A stretch of 64,000 nucleotides of DNA from Sphingomonas hankookensis (GCF_001619955.1 NZ_LQQO01000001.1:496001-560000), one strand, 5' to 3'; positions 38,223 to 49,129 are shown, counted from the first letter of the stretch. Translations and numbers: made by a program. The notes: generated from the sequence alone by a model not told the origin.

Positions 38223-38738
38223 TCAATTCCGCGCGGCCTGCCGGCACAAGGGCAGCCGCATCTGGGGGTTGGCGCGGTCGGCATCGACCTGCGCGAAGAG
38301 AACGATCAGCCCGGCGACGTTGCGCGGGGGCAAGGCCTGTACCAGGTTCGCCGCCCGTTCGATCCGGGGGCAATCGGCCGCATCGATATTGCCGACGACC
38401 ATCGGCGCGATCAGCGAGGCGACGATCGGCGCGGCGAACGCCGAATCGAGCAGCTGGATCGCCTGCGGCGCGGTCAGCCGGGACAATGCCGCCTTGGCCT
38501 GTGGCCATGCCGCATCGGTTTCCGCTTCATAGCGTGAGAGGAATGGCCCGCCGGTGCGCCGCAGCAGCGCGGTCGGCGGCAAGGCACTGGCGCAGCGCGT
38601 GCCGGCCTGCCGGATCAGTTCAGGGGCAACGAACAGGACCAGCGCCTCGGCCTCGGCCGGCGTGACGCAGCTTTGCGCAGTCTGCGCCGGAGCGTTGGCG
38701 CAGGCGGTCAGCGCCAGCAGGGCGGCGAGCCGCTTCAT
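38223..38738 (-). CDS. Exported protein of unknown function
   Basis: A 171-residue protein with a short signal sequence (MKRLAALLALTACANAPAQ). It could be a lipoprotein because LTAC near residue 12 fits a minimal lipobox. The mature part is helical and Ala/Leu-rich with four further cysteines (SCVTPAEAE, GTRCASALPP, ADCPRIERAA, PLCRQAARN). I do not recognise a family. It starts inside the ispDF stop (4-nt overlap) and ends 4 nt before cinA, so it is within an ispDF-unknown-cinA operon. Confidence 0.72.
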   Translation of the reverse strand: MKRLAALLALTACANAPAQTAQSCVTPAEAEALVLFVAPELIRQAGTRCASALPPTALLRRTGGPFLSRYEAETDAAWPQAKAALSRLTAPQAIQLLDSAFAAPIVASLIAPMVVGNIDAADCPRIERAANLVQALPPRNVAGLIVLFAQVDADRANPQMRLPLCRQAARN

Positions 38739-39877
38739 GCCGGCACCCGGATGGTCGCGATCGCCTGTGCGGCGATCCCTTCCTGCCGGCCGGTAAAGCC
38801 CAACCGCTCGCTGGTCGTCGCCTTGATGCTCACCTGACGTTCGGGAATATCCAGCAACGCCGCGATCCGTTCGCGCATCGCGCCACGGTGCGGGCCGATC
38901 TTCGGCGCCTCGCAGATCAGCGTCAGGTCGACGAAATCGATGACCCCGCCCTCTACCCGCACCAGCGATGCGGCGTGTTGCAGGAACTGACCCGATTCCG
39001 CGCCGCGCCATTGCGGGTCGCTCGGCGGGAAGTGCGTGCCGATATCGCCCGCGCCGATCGTGCCGAGCAGCGCATCGGTGATCGCATGCAGCACGACATC
39101 GGCATCGCTATGCCCCGATAGCCCGCGATCGTGCGGGATGAGCACGCCGCCCAGCCACAATTCCTCGCCCGCCTCCAGCCGGTGGACGTCATAACCGGTC
39201 GCGCTGCGCGACACGAGCGCGGGCAGCGCACGGGCTTCGGCGGCGGCGAAGTCGGCCGGATAGGTGATCTTTTCGAGCATGATGTCCCCTTCGACCATCG
39301 CCACGTCCAGCCCGATCGCGCGCAGCATCTGCGCGTCATCGGTCGCCTCGGCGGTAACGTCCCACGCCGCATGGGCGTTGCGGATGGCGGACACCGCAAA
39401 GGCTTGTGGTGTCTGCACCCGAACCAACCGGTCGCGGGGCACCACGTCGCCCAGCGCCTCACCAGCCAGCGCCAGCGTATCGGCCACCGGCAGCACCGGC
39501 ACCGCGCCGGGTGTATGGTCCAATGCTGCCAGCAACCGGTTGATGACGATGGCGGGCACGAACGGCCGTGCCGCGTCGTGGATCAGCACGCGCGCGGCAT
39601 CCCCGATCGCGGCCAACCCGGCGGCGACGCTCTCACGCCGCGTGGCACCGCCGGTCACGAACGCGACCTCGCCGATTGCGGCGCGGAGCAAGGCCTCCTG
39701 TCCCTCGCCGATCACGACCAGCACGTGGTCGATGCCGGGATGGCCGTCCAGCGCCGCATGGGCGTGCGCGATCATCGCCCGCCCGGCGATCGGGGCATAT
39801 TGCTTGGGCAGGCTGCTGCCCGACCGGATGCCGGTTCCGGCGGCAACGATCAGGGCGACTGTGGGTCCGGTCTGCAT
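38735..39877 (-). CDS. ispDF: Bifunctional IspDF (MEP cytidylyltransferase / MECDP synthase)
   Basis: A 380-residue fusion covering two steps of the MEP isoprenoid pathway. The IspD half (about 1-220) has the nucleotide-binding loop VAAGTGIRSGSSLPKQYAPI and VLIHDAARPFV. The IspF half (about 222-380) has GYDVHRLEAGEELWLGGV, GLSGHSDADVVLHAITDALL, GTIGAGDIGTHFPPSDP and ATTSERLGFTGRQEGIAAQA with the metal-binding Asp and His. Fusion with IspF is typical of alphaproteobacteria and lets CTP activation and cyclisation share one protein although IspE acts between them. It is divergent from dusB. Confidence 0.96.
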   Translation of the reverse strand: MQTGPTVALIVAAGTGIRSGSSLPKQYAPIAGRAMIAHAHAALDGHPGIDHVLVVIGEGQEALLRAAIGEVAFVTGGATRRESVAAGLAAIGDAARVLIHDAARPFVPAIVINRLLAALDHTPGAVPVLPVADTLALAGEALGDVVPRDRLVRVQTPQAFAVSAIRNAHAAWDVTAEATDDAQMLRAIGLDVAMVEGDIMLEKITYPADFAAAEARALPALVSRSATGYDVHRLEAGEELWLGGVLIPHDRGLSGHSDADVVLHAITDALLGTIGAGDIGTHFPPSDPQWRGAESGQFLQHAASLVRVEGGVIDFVDLTLICEAPKIGPHRGAMRERIAALLDIPERQVSIKATTSERLGFTGRQEGIAAQAIATIRVPA

Positions 39878-39968
39878 GGCGCCCGCCTAGCGCAAGCGGT
39901 GGCGGCCCGCCAGCCTTGCCCTTGGCGGGCGGATACGGTAAGGGCTGCCCAATTTTCAGGCACAATCC

Positions 39969-40960
<992 letters not shown>

Positions 40961-40964
<4 letters not shown>

Positions 40965-42010
40965 TCGCAACCGGCGCCATGCCGTCCTTTACGGAGCTGT
41001 TTGCCGGACTTCCGGTGGCGGCGCTGGTGCTGGACGAGGCGGGGTGTATCGCCCATGCCAATGGCGCGGCGGAGCTGTTACTCAACCAGTCCGACCGGGC
41101 GATGCGTGGCCTGTCGCTCGAACAGATATTGTCGCTGCCGCCAGGCTATGCCGAACAGCGCGACGGGCGCGCCTTTGCCAGCTACGACTGCGAATTGCAG
41201 CTGCGGCGCGGGGGACGGCTTCGCGTCGATTTTCACGATACGCCCGCCGCGCACGGATCGGCATGGCGGGTCATCATGCTGTACGGCGTGCGCGACGGGC
41301 ATAGCGGTTCGCAGGCTGCCGGCGCCCGCGCCGCGATCGGCGCCGCCGCGATGCTAGGCCATGAGATCAAGAACCCGCTGTCGGGCATTCGCGGCGCGGC
41401 GCAGCTGCTGTCGGGCGAGGTCGACGATCGCAGTGTCCTGACCGACCTCATCATCGCGGAGGTCGACCGCATCGCCGCGCTGATCGACCGGATGCAGGAC
41501 TTTACCGACGATCGCCCGCGCGCGTTGCAGGCGCAGAACATCTACCCGGTCCTCGCCCATGCGGTACAGCTGGCCTCGGCCGGTTTTGCGCGCGGGATCG
41601 TGATCGAGGAACGCTTCGACCCCTCGCTTCCCCCGGTGCGGATCGACCGCGATGCGTTCGTGCAGGTTCTCGTCAATCTGCTCAAGAATGCGGCTGAGGC
41701 GCTGGACGAGATCGAACGCCCCCGGATCATTCTCGGCACCGCCTATCGCCACGGCATGTCGCACAGCATTGGCGGGGGACAGCGTCGAGCGGTGCCTATC
41801 GAGCTGACCATTACCGACAACGGTCCCGGCGCGCCCGCCGATATCGCCGGCCACCTCTTCGAACCCTTCGTTTCGGGGAAGCGCGAGGGGAGGGGCTTCG
41901 GCCTGCCGATGGTTGAAAAGCTGGTCGGGGAGATGAATGGCTTCGTCCGCTATGCCCGTGAAGGATATCCGCCGATGACCGTGTTCCGCATCCACCTGCC
42001 GCGCGCATGA
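40961..42010 (+). CDS. ntrB: Nitrogen-regulation sensor kinase NtrB
   Basis: A 349-residue cytosolic histidine kinase with no membrane segment. It has an N-terminal PAS domain (FAGLPVAALVLDEAGCIAHA), the phosphoacceptor helix AMLGHEIKNPLSGIRGAAQL, and the ATPase core with VLVNLLKNAAEALDE (N box), ITDNGPGAP (G1) and GKREGRGFGLPMVEKLV (G2). It phosphorylates NtrC under control of PII and nitrogen status. The GTG at 40961 overlaps the dusB stop as GTGA; ATG at 40979 is the alternative start. Confidence 0.93.
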
Positions 42011-43461
42011 CCGACACGTCGCGCATCCTGCTGGTCGATGACGACGCGGCGATCCGGACCGTTGTCGCGCAGGCGCTTCGGCGGGAGGGGCATGCGGTGC
42101 AGACCGTGGGTACGCTGGGACAGCTCCGTGCGGAGCTGCGCGCCGGGTTGCCCGACGTGCTCGTCACCGATGTGGTCCTGCCCGATGGCGACGGGCTGGA
42201 AATGGCGGCAAAGCTGAATGCCGAATTTCCCGACCTGCCGATCATCGTCCTGTCGGCCCGCAACACGCTGACCACCGCCGTCCGAGCGACGGAGGCGGGG
42301 GCGTTCGACTATCTGCCCAAGCCGTTCGATCTCGACACGCTGGCGCTGGCGGTGCGCGGTGCGCTCGCCCGGCGATCGCGCGGCGCAGAGGAACAGCCGG
42401 TCGACGCGATCGATTCATCCTTGCCGCTGATCGGGCGCTCCCCGGCGATGCAGGACGTGTACCGCGTGATCGCGCGCGTCGTCGCGACGGACCTGACCGT
42501 GCTGGTCACCGGCGAATCGGGCACGGGCAAGGAACTGGTCGCGCGGGCGATCCACGACCTCGGCCGCCGCCGCCGCGCGCCGTTCATCGCGCTCAACATG
42601 GCGGCGATCCCGCGCGAATTGATCGAGGCCGAGCTGTTCGGCCATGAACGCGGTGCCTTTACCGGCGCGGCGCAACGCTCGGCGGGCAAGTTCGAACAGG
42701 CGGCGGGTGGGACGCTGTTCCTCGACGAGATCGGCGACATGCCGATGGAGGCGCAGACCCGGCTGCTGCGCGTCCTGCAATCGGGGGAGTTCACCAGCGT
42801 CGGCGGCGCGCGGGTCATCCGCGCCGATGTCCGCATCGTCGCGGCGACCAATAAAACGCTAGCGGCGCAGGTCCAGTCGGGTCAGTTTCGCGAAGATCTG
42901 TTCTACCGACTGAACGTCGTGCCGATCGCGCTTCCGCCGTTGCGCGAACGGCGGCAGGACGTGGCGTTGCTGGCGCGGCATTTCCTCGACCAGGCGGCAC
43001 GCGATGGATTGCCGCGCAAGACGCTGACACCCGATGCGCAGGAATTGCTGGAGGCGCATGACTGGCCGGGCAATGTCCGCGAGCTCGAAAACCTGATGCG
43101 CCGCGTCGCGGTGCTGGGCCGTGATGCGGCGATCGAGGCAGGCGATTTGCGCGGCGCGCTGGGCGATACCGCCGGACGAACGACGGCGCAGCCCGATGCC
43201 GATCTGGGTGACGCCGTCCGCGCTTGGCTGCGCCGCGTCGCCCGCGAGGAGCCGGTGGCGATGGAGGATGGCACGCTCTACGACCGTCTGATCTCCGATG
43301 TCGAACGCCCGTTGATCGAAGCGATGCTCGATCGCCACGGTAACAACCAGTTGCGTGCCGCAAAGGCGATGGGTCTCAATCGCAACACGCTGCGCAAGCG
43401 GCTCGACGAGTTGGGGATCGACCCGGCGGTCCGCGCCTATCATGCGGAGAAGGAACGCTAA
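42007..43461 (+). CDS. ntrC: Nitrogen-regulation response regulator NtrC
   Basis: A 484-residue sigma54 activator. The receiver domain (1-120) has DDDAAIRT and the phospho-Asp in DVLVTDVVLPDGDGLE. The AAA+ domain has Walker A VTGESGTGKELVARAI, the sigma54-contact loop ERGAFTGAAQRS (intact GAFTGA) and Walker B GGTLFLDEIGDM. A C-terminal Fis-type helix-turn-helix has NNQLRAAKAMGLNRNTLRKR. It activates nitrogen-assimilation genes. It starts inside the ntrB stop (4-nt overlap). Confidence 0.96.
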   Translation: MTDTSRILLVDDDAAIRTVVAQALRREGHAVQTVGTLGQLRAELRAGLPDVLVTDVVLPDGDGLEMAAKLNAEFPDLPIIVLSARNTLTTAVRATEAGAFDYLPKPFDLDTLALAVRGALARRSRGAEEQPVDAIDSSLPLIGRSPAMQDVYRVIARVVATDLTVLVTGESGTGKELVARAIHDLGRRRRAPFIALNMAAIPRELIEAELFGHERGAFTGAAQRSAGKFEQAAGGTLFLDEIGDMPMEAQTRLLRVLQSGEFTSVGGARVIRADVRIVAATNKTLAAQVQSGQFREDLFYRLNVVPIALPPLRERRQDVALLARHFLDQAARDGLPRKTLTPDAQELLEAHDWPGNVRELENLMRRVAVLGRDAAIEAGDLRGALGDTAGRTTAQPDADLGDAVRAWLRRVAREEPVAMEDGTLYDRLISDVERPLIEAMLDRHGNNQLRAAKAMGLNRNTLRKRLDELGIDPAVRAYHAEKER

Positions 43462-43529
43462 TCGCTTTGCGATACGGCCGAGGTGCGATTTGACGTGCTT
43501 TGAGCCGGGAATGTTGTAAAACGGCAACT

Positions 43530-45797
43530 ATGGTTGCAGCGTTAACGGAACCGAAGCGCGCCACATCGATCCCGGCGCAGTGGTTCCCGGCGATCGAGGT
43601 CGCCGTATTGGGGGCGGTGATCGCCGTCGGTGTCGGCAGCTATCTGCTGTTCGACGGATCGCAGAGCACGCGGGGCCAGTTGCCGACGCCGTCGCTGATG
43701 GCGCTGGTGCTGATCGCGAACCTGATCCCCGCCATGGCGCTGCTGGTGCTGGTCGGCCGGCGGATCGCGATGCGCCGCGCCGCCCGGTCGCAGATTGGCG
43801 GTACGGGGACGCTTCACGTCCGGCTTGTCGCGCTGTTCTCGATCCTCGCCAGCGTACCGATGCTGCTGGTCACCATCGTCGCGTCGTTCCTGTTCCAATA
43901 TGGCGTCGAATTCTGGTCCTCGCCACGTGCGCGCGGCATTTTCGAGAATGCCCAGGTACTGGCGCAGTCGTCCTACAATGAATTTCTCGATGCGGTTGAC
44001 GGTCAGAACGTCGCGGTCGCCTCCGACATTCGTCGCATGCTGCTGAATAATCGCTACTCGATCGACAGCGACGAATTCCGCCTGCTGTACCAGAACAGCA
44101 TCGTGTTCCGCTCGCTGAGCGATTCGGTGGTATTCGAGATTCCGCCCGACGGCCGCCCGCGTTCGCTGGCGTCTGCCTCGATCTACGAAGGCCCGTTGCG
44201 CTGGAGCATCGATCCGAAGTCGATCGCTGCCCTGCGCGCCGGCAAGCCCAGCTATGTCAGCGTCCGCAACCGGCAGGTGCAGTCGGTAACGCGGGTGATG
44301 GACACGCCTTATTATGTCTATTCCGCACGCGACATCGACCTCGCGACTTATACCGAACGTCTCAGCCGCACCCGTGCGATCCTGTCCGATTACGACGCGC
44401 TACTTGCCCGCTCCCGCAGCGTCCAGCTCCGCCTGAACATCGCACTGTTCGTCGTCTCGCTCATCATCGTCGGCCTCGCCGTCTTCGTGGCGCTAGCCGT
44501 CGCCGACCGCCTCGTCCGCCCGGTCGGCGCGCTGGTCGGCGCCGCCCGCCGCGTGGCCGGGGGCGACCTGTCGGCGCGCGTGCCTGAGCCAAACGGCACA
44601 CGACAGAAGGACGAGATCGGCACGCTGGCCAGCGCCTTCAACAGCATGACCGAACGGTTGCAGGAACAGACCGGCGAACTCGTCGCCGCCAACGCCCAGA
44701 TCGACAGCCGCCGCGCCCTGATCGAGGCGGTCATGTCGGGCGTCAGCGCCGGCGTCGTCTCGGTCGGCCCCGACCGTACGATCAAGCTCGTCAACAGCTC
44801 GGCCACCGCGCTGCTCAAGACCGGCAACACCCCGCTGGTCGGCCGTCCGCTGGGCGATGTCGCCCCCGAACTCGACGCGCTGCTGGGCGGCGAGACGCAG
44901 GACGCGATCATCCAGCTGGCGTCGGGTGGCGAGGCCAAGACGCTCGCCGTCCGCATCACTCGCGACGATGGCCAACACATCCTGACCTTCGACGACATCA
45001 CCCAGCAGCTGCTCGACCAGCGCCGCGCCGCCTGGTCCGACGTTGCCCGTCGCATCGCGCATGAGATCAAGAACCCGCTGACCCCGATTCAGCTCGCCGC
45101 CGAACGGCTCCAGCGCCGCTATGGCACCAAGCTGACCGAAGACGATGGCACCTTCGCCCGCCTGACCGAGACGATCGTCCGACAGGTCGGTGACCTGCGC
45201 CGCATGGTCGACGAATTCTCGTCCTTCGCGCGGATGCCGAAGCCCGTATTCCGCCACGAATCGATCGCCGAGCTCGCCCGGCAGAGCCTGTTCCTGCACG
45301 AGGTTGCGCATCCCGACATCGATTTCGCGCTCGAATCCGCCGGCGCCGCGCCGCTCGTCTGCGACCGTCGCCAGCTGGGACAGGCACTCACCAACATCGT
45401 CAAGAACGCGACCGAAGCCGTCGCCGCCCGTCCCGAAGGCGCCCCCCGCGGCCGGATCGAAATGGACGTCCGTTACGATGCGCAGGGGCGGATGCACATC
45501 GATACCAGCGACAACGGCATCGGCCTGCCGATCGAGCGCGATCGCATCGCCGAACCCTATATGACCACGCGCAAGGGCGGCACCGGCCTCGGCCTCGCCA
45601 TCGTTCGCAAGATCGTCGAAGAACATTTCGGAACCATATCGTTCGCCGACCGTCCCGGTGGAGGGACGATCGTATCGATCATCTTCGATCCCGCGATCCT
45701 GGCCGCGCTGGCCGGGACCGGGACAGCGGAAGATGACGATTCACAGGAGGTTACAACGCGCCACCCCATGCTTACCCGGACCGGAACGCCCGCATGA
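43530..45797 (+). CDS. ntrY: Membrane sensor kinase NtrY
   Basis: A 755-residue histidine kinase. N-terminal membrane segments are at about residues 18-40, 55-73 and 90-115, followed by a periplasmic region and another helix near residues 305-325. HAMP (ADRLVRPVGALVGAARRVAG), PAS (VMSGVSAGVVSVGPDRTIKL) and kinase domains follow, with the phosphoacceptor RRIAHEIKNPLTPIQLAAER, ALTNIVKNATEAVA and RKGGTGLGLAIVRKIVEEHF. It pairs with NtrX and links to nitrogen and redox control in alphaproteobacteria. The ATG at 43530 (MVAALTEPKRA) is preferred over 43500. Confidence 0.94.
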   Translation: MVAALTEPKRATSIPAQWFPAIEVAVLGAVIAVGVGSYLLFDGSQSTRGQLPTPSLMALVLIANLIPAMALLVLVGRRIAMRRAARSQIGGTGTLHVRLVALFSILASVPMLLVTIVASFLFQYGVEFWSSPRARGIFENAQVLAQSSYNEFLDAVDGQNVAVASDIRRMLLNNRYSIDSDEFRLLYQNSIVFRSLSDSVVFEIPPDGRPRSLASASIYEGPLRWSIDPKSIAALRAGKPSYVSVRNRQVQSVTRVMDTPYYVYSARDIDLATYTERLSRTRAILSDYDALLARSRSVQLRLNIALFVVSLIIVGLAVFVALAVADRLVRPVGALVGAARRVAGGDLSARVPEPNGTRQKDEIGTLASAFNSMTERLQEQTGELVAANAQIDSRRALIEAVMSGVSAGVVSVGPDRTIKLVNSSATALLKTGNTPLVGRPLGDVAPELDALLGGETQDAIIQLASGGEAKTLAVRITRDDGQHILTFDDITQQLLDQRRAAWSDVARRIAHEIKNPLTPIQLAAERLQRRYGTKLTEDDGTFARLTETIVRQVGDLRRMVDEFSSFARMPKPVFRHESIAELARQSLFLHEVAHPDIDFALESAGAAPLVCDRRQLGQALTNIVKNATEAVAARPEGAPRGRIEMDVRYDAQGRMHIDTSDNGIGLPIERDRIAEPYMTTRKGGTGLGLAIVRKIVEEHFGTISFADRPGGGTIVSIIFDPAILAALAGTGTAEDDDSQEVTTRHPMLTRTGTPA

Positions 45798-47176
45798 AGC
45801 TCGACATTCTCGTCGTCGACGACGAAACCGACATCCGTGAACTCGTCGCCGGCGTTCTGGAGGACGAAGGCTATGAGACGCGCGGCGCGGCTGACAGCGA
45901 TGCCGCACTCGAAGCGGTGGCCCAGCGGCGTCCATCGCTGGTGCTGCTCGACGTGTGGCTGCAGGGTTCGCGCCTCGACGGGCTTGAGTTGCTCGACGAG
46001 TTGAAGGCGCGCGATCCGTCGTTGCCGGTGCTGGTCATTTCCGGCCATGGCAATATCGATACCGCCGTCGCCGCGATCCGGCGCGGCGCCGTCGACTTCA
46101 TCGAAAAGCCGTTCGAGGCAGAACGGCTGCTCTTCCTCGTCCAGCGTGCGACCGAAACCGAGCGCCTGCGGCAGGAGGTCGCGTCGCTGCGTGCCTCGGC
46201 CGGCCGCGAGGACGACCTGACCGGCAGCTCGACCGCGATCAACAGCGTCCGCGCAACGCTGAAGCGCGTCGCCGGCACCGGTAGCCGCGTGCTCATCACC
46301 GGCGGGGCAGGGGTCGGCAAGGAAGTCGCCGCCCGGCTGCTCCATGGATGGAGCCAGCGGGCACAGGCGCCATTCGTCATCGTCAGCGCGGCGCGCATGA
46401 CGCCCGAACGTGTCGACGAAGAACTGTTCGGCGTAGAGGAGGGCGGCAATCTCGTCCGGCCCGGCCTGCTCGAACAGGCGCATGGCGGGACGCTGTTCCT
46501 CGACGAAATCGCCGACATGCCGATCGCGACCCAGGCGCGTATCCTGCGGGTGCTGACCGACCAGAGCTTTACCCGCGTCGGCGGCACGCGGGTCGTGAAG
46601 GTCGATGTCCGCGTCGTCTCGGCGACCGCGCGCGATCTTCAGCAGGAGATCATCGACGGCAATTTTCGCGAGGATCTCTATTACCGCCTCAACGTGGTGC
46701 CGGTGCAAATCCCCTCGCTGGCCGAACGGCGTGAGGATATCCCCCCGCTGGTCGAACATTTCGTCGCGCATTACGCCAACGAACGCCGGGTCCAGACGCC
46801 GGAGGTCGCGCCCGACGCAATGATCGCGCTGCAAAGCTATGAATGGCCGGGCAATGTCCGCCAGCTGCGCAACGTCGTCGAACGCACCGTCATTCTGGCA
46901 CCGGGCAACCGTATCGCGCGGATCGATATCGATCTGTTGCCGCCCGAAGTGCTCGGCTCGGCAGGCGACGGGGCGGGGGGCGCCACCGCCAGTGCGATCA
47001 TGGGATCGCCGCTGCGCGAGGCACGGGAGTCGTTCGAACGCGAATATCTGCGGGTTCAGATCCGCCGCTTTTCGGGCAATATTTCGCGCACCGCGACCTT
47101 CATCGGCATGGAACGCTCTGCGCTGCACCGCAAATTGAAGCTGCTCGGCATTACCGAAACGCGCGGCGACGAATAG
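45794..47176 (+). CDS. ntrX: Response regulator NtrX
   Basis: A 460-residue NtrC-like regulator paired with NtrY (4-nt overlap). The receiver domain has VVDDETDIREL and the phospho-Asp in LVLLDVWLQGSRLDGLELLD. The AAA+ domain has Walker A ITGGAGVGKEVAAR and Walker B GGTLFLDEIADM. The GAFTGA loop that contacts sigma54 is missing: the place reads ELFGVEEGGNLVRPGLLEQA. A C-terminal Fis-type HTH is present (GNISRTATFIGMERSALHRK). It should therefore bind DNA without activating sigma54, as described for other NtrX proteins lacking the loop. Confidence 0.93.
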   Translation: MKLDILVVDDETDIRELVAGVLEDEGYETRGAADSDAALEAVAQRRPSLVLLDVWLQGSRLDGLELLDELKARDPSLPVLVISGHGNIDTAVAAIRRGAVDFIEKPFEAERLLFLVQRATETERLRQEVASLRASAGREDDLTGSSTAINSVRATLKRVAGTGSRVLITGGAGVGKEVAARLLHGWSQRAQAPFVIVSAARMTPERVDEELFGVEEGGNLVRPGLLEQAHGGTLFLDEIADMPIATQARILRVLTDQSFTRVGGTRVVKVDVRVVSATARDLQQEIIDGNFREDLYYRLNVVPVQIPSLAERREDIPPLVEHFVAHYANERRVQTPEVAPDAMIALQSYEWPGNVRQLRNVVERTVILAPGNRIARIDIDLLPPEVLGSAGDGAGGATASAIMGSPLREARESFEREYLRVQIRRFSGNISRTATFIGMERSALHRKLKLLGITETRGDE

Positions 47177-47272
47177 CGCCGTTCGAACCATTGCGGCGGC
47201 GCGGGGTAGGGCCTAAATTACTGGCTCCGCGCCACAGGGGTGCGGCAACCGGGTGACGGTTAAAGACACTCA

Positions 47273-47287
47273 GCGGGAAATTCCCGC
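47273..47287 (+). promoter_or_regulatory. Hairpin in the hfq leader
   Basis: GCGGGA-AAT-TCCCGC forms a compact 6-bp stem ending 18 nt before the hfq ATG and just upstream of its AAGGGC ribosome-binding site. Hfq is known to repress its own mRNA in E. coli through leader binding; whether this hairpin does that here is an inference. Confidence 0.35.
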
Positions 47288-47305
47288 CAAGAACAAGGGC
47301 AAGTC

Positions 47306-47800
47306 ATGGCCGAACGGCAAGGGTCGCTTCAGGACCTGTTTCTCAACTCGCTACGCCGGTCGAAGACGCCGGTCACGATGTTCCTCGTCAAGGGCGTGAA
47401 GCTCCAGGGGATCGTGACGTGGTTCGACAATTTTTCGGTGTTGCTGCGCCGCGACGGACAGTCGCAGCTGATTTACAAGCACGCCATCTCGACGATCATG
47501 CCCGCCGGCCCGACCGACCTGTCGTCGGTGATCGAGGCCGCGGCGGAGAATACGTCGAAGCACGCACCGCTGCAGGAAATCTTCCTCAACGCCGTGCGCA
47601 AGGCGCAGGAAAACGTCACCATGTTCCTGGTCAACGGCGTGATGTTGCAGGGCCAGATCGCGGCGTTCGACCTGTTCTGCATGCTGCTCCAGCGCGAAGG
47701 CATGTCGCAGCTGGTGTATAAGCATGCCGTATCGACCATTCAGCCGGCCAATCCGCTGAACCTTGCCGAGGAACAGGCATCGGGAGCGGACGAGGCTTGA
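47306..47800 (+). CDS. hfq: RNA chaperone Hfq with two tandem Sm domains
   Basis: A 164-residue protein instead of the usual 80-100. It is two Hfq units in a row. Domain 1 (about 7-67) has [35 protein letters not shown] and [13 protein letters not shown]. Domain 2 (about 89-149) has [35 protein letters not shown] and [13 protein letters not shown]. Both keep the proximal-face YKH and the N-terminal Gln-Asp/Glu. Domain 1 keeps basic rim residues (RRSK) and the distal Lys (KLQG); domain 2 has RKAQ and MLQG. Three such chains could form a pseudo-hexamer. It ends overlapping hflX as TTGA. Confidence 0.95.
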   Translation: MAERQGSLQDLFLNSLRRSKTPVTMFLVKGVKLQGIVTWFDNFSVLLRRDGQSQLIYKHAISTIMPAGPTDLSSVIEAAAENTSKHAPLQEIFLNAVRKAQENVTMFLVNGVMLQGQIAAFDLFCMLLQREGMSQLVYKHAVSTIQPANPLNLAEEQASGADEA

Positions 47801-49083
47801 GCACCGGTTTCGACCGCGACGCACAGGAGTTCACCCGCGGCGCTTCGGCGATCGTCGTCCTGCCCGACATGGGCGGGTCGGCGCGCGATGCCGATGCCCG
47901 GTTGGAGGAAACCGCCGGCCTAGCCCTCGCTATCGGGGTCGACGTCCGACACCGCGTGCCCTTCCGCGTCCGCGCCCCCAAGCCCGGCACGCTGATCGGC
48001 AGCGGACAGGTCGATCAACTGGCGCAGATGGTACGCGACGAGGATCTGCAACTCGCGGTCTTCGACGCGGCGCTGACGCCGGTGCAACAGCGCAACCTCG
48101 AAACCGCGCTGGGTTGCAAGGTCATCGATCGGACCGGGCTGATCCTCGAAATCTTCGGCGAACGCGCGCGCACGGCCGAGGGGCGGTTGCAGGTCGAACT
48201 CGCCCACCTCGACTATCAGGCCGGTCGCCTGGTCCGTAGCTGGACCCACCTTGAGCGGCAACGCGGCGGTTTCGGTTTTCTCGGCGGTCCCGGTGAAACC
48301 CAGATCGAGGCGGATCGCCGCCTGATCCGCGACCGGATGGCGCGGCTGCGGCGCGAACTGGATGCGGTTTCGCGCACCCGGACGCTGCACCGGGACCGGC
48401 GGCAGCGTGCCCCGTGGCCGGTCGTCGCGCTGGTCGGCTACACCAATGCCGGCAAATCGACATTGTTCAACCGCCTGACCGGGGCGGACGTGATGGCGGA
48501 AAACCTGCTCTTCGCAACGCTCGACCCGACGCTGCGGCAGGTTTCGCTGCCTGGCATCGACAAGGCGATCCTGTCGGACACGGTGGGTTTCGTTTCCGAC
48601 CTGCCGACTCAGCTCGTTGCGGCGTTCAAGGCCACGCTCGAAGAGGTGGTGTCGGCCGACCTGCTGATTCACGTCCGCGACGTTGCGCATCCCGACACGG
48701 CGGCGCAAGCGTCGGATGTGGAGGCGGTGCTGCGCGAGATCGGGGTCGACGACACGACCCCGCGGATCGAGGCGTGGAACAAGCTCGACCTGTTGAGCGA
48801 GGACGACCGCACCGAGATGCTGGGGGAGGCGGCGCATCGCGAGGATATCGTCGCCTTGTCCGCGCTGACCGGGGAGGGCGTGGATCGCCTGATCCGCACC
48901 GTCGGCGACCGGCTGACCGAAGGGCATCGCCGTTACCGCATCGCGCTGGCACCCGAAGACGGTGCCAGTGCCGCATGGCTCCATGCCCATGGTGAAGTGA
49001 CCGATCATTGGGTCGACGACGACCGTGCATTCTACGATGTGCGAATGGCGCCGGCCGATTATGATCGGTTTCTCACCCGATAG
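47797..49083 (+). CDS. hflX: GTPase HflX
   Basis: A 428-residue ribosome-associated GTPase that helps split stalled or heat-damaged ribosomes. The N-terminal HflX domain has [13 protein letters not shown] and [13 protein letters not shown], with the Gly-rich [19 protein letters not shown] linker. The G domain has [20 protein letters not shown] (G1), [24 protein letters not shown] (G3) and EAWNKLDLL (G4). The start is a TTG at 47797 inside the hfq stop (TTGA overlap), so it is translated with hfq, the conserved arrangement. Confidence 0.95.
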   Translation: MSTGFDRDAQEFTRGASAIVVLPDMGGSARDADARLEETAGLALAIGVDVRHRVPFRVRAPKPGTLIGSGQVDQLAQMVRDEDLQLAVFDAALTPVQQRNLETALGCKVIDRTGLILEIFGERARTAEGRLQVELAHLDYQAGRLVRSWTHLERQRGGFGFLGGPGETQIEADRRLIRDRMARLRRELDAVSRTRTLHRDRRQRAPWPVVALVGYTNAGKSTLFNRLTGADVMAENLLFATLDPTLRQVSLPGIDKAILSDTVGFVSDLPTQLVAAFKATLEEVVSADLLIHVRDVAHPDTAAQASDVEAVLREIGVDDTTPRIEAWNKLDLLSEDDRTEMLGEAAHREDIVALSALTGEGVDRLIRTVGDRLTEGHRRYRIALAPEDGASAAWLHAHGEVTDHWVDDDRAFYDVRMAPADYDRFLTR

Positions 49084-49103
49084 GGCCGCGCTCCATATTC
49101 TGG

Positions 49104-49129
49104 TTCCCGGGGACTTATCCCCCGGGGAA
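49104..49129 (+). terminator. Hairpin after hflX; gene-free stretch to 49334
   Basis: TTCCCGGGG pairs with CCCCGGGGAA across a short loop, followed by ACGTTTCTTCT. It is a plausible end for the dusB-ntr-hfq-hflX transcript. The remaining gap to mazG has a further perfect 7-bp hairpin GCCCGAT-GCTAGCT-ATCGGGC at 49263-49283 and no open frame I would call. Confidence 0.6.
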
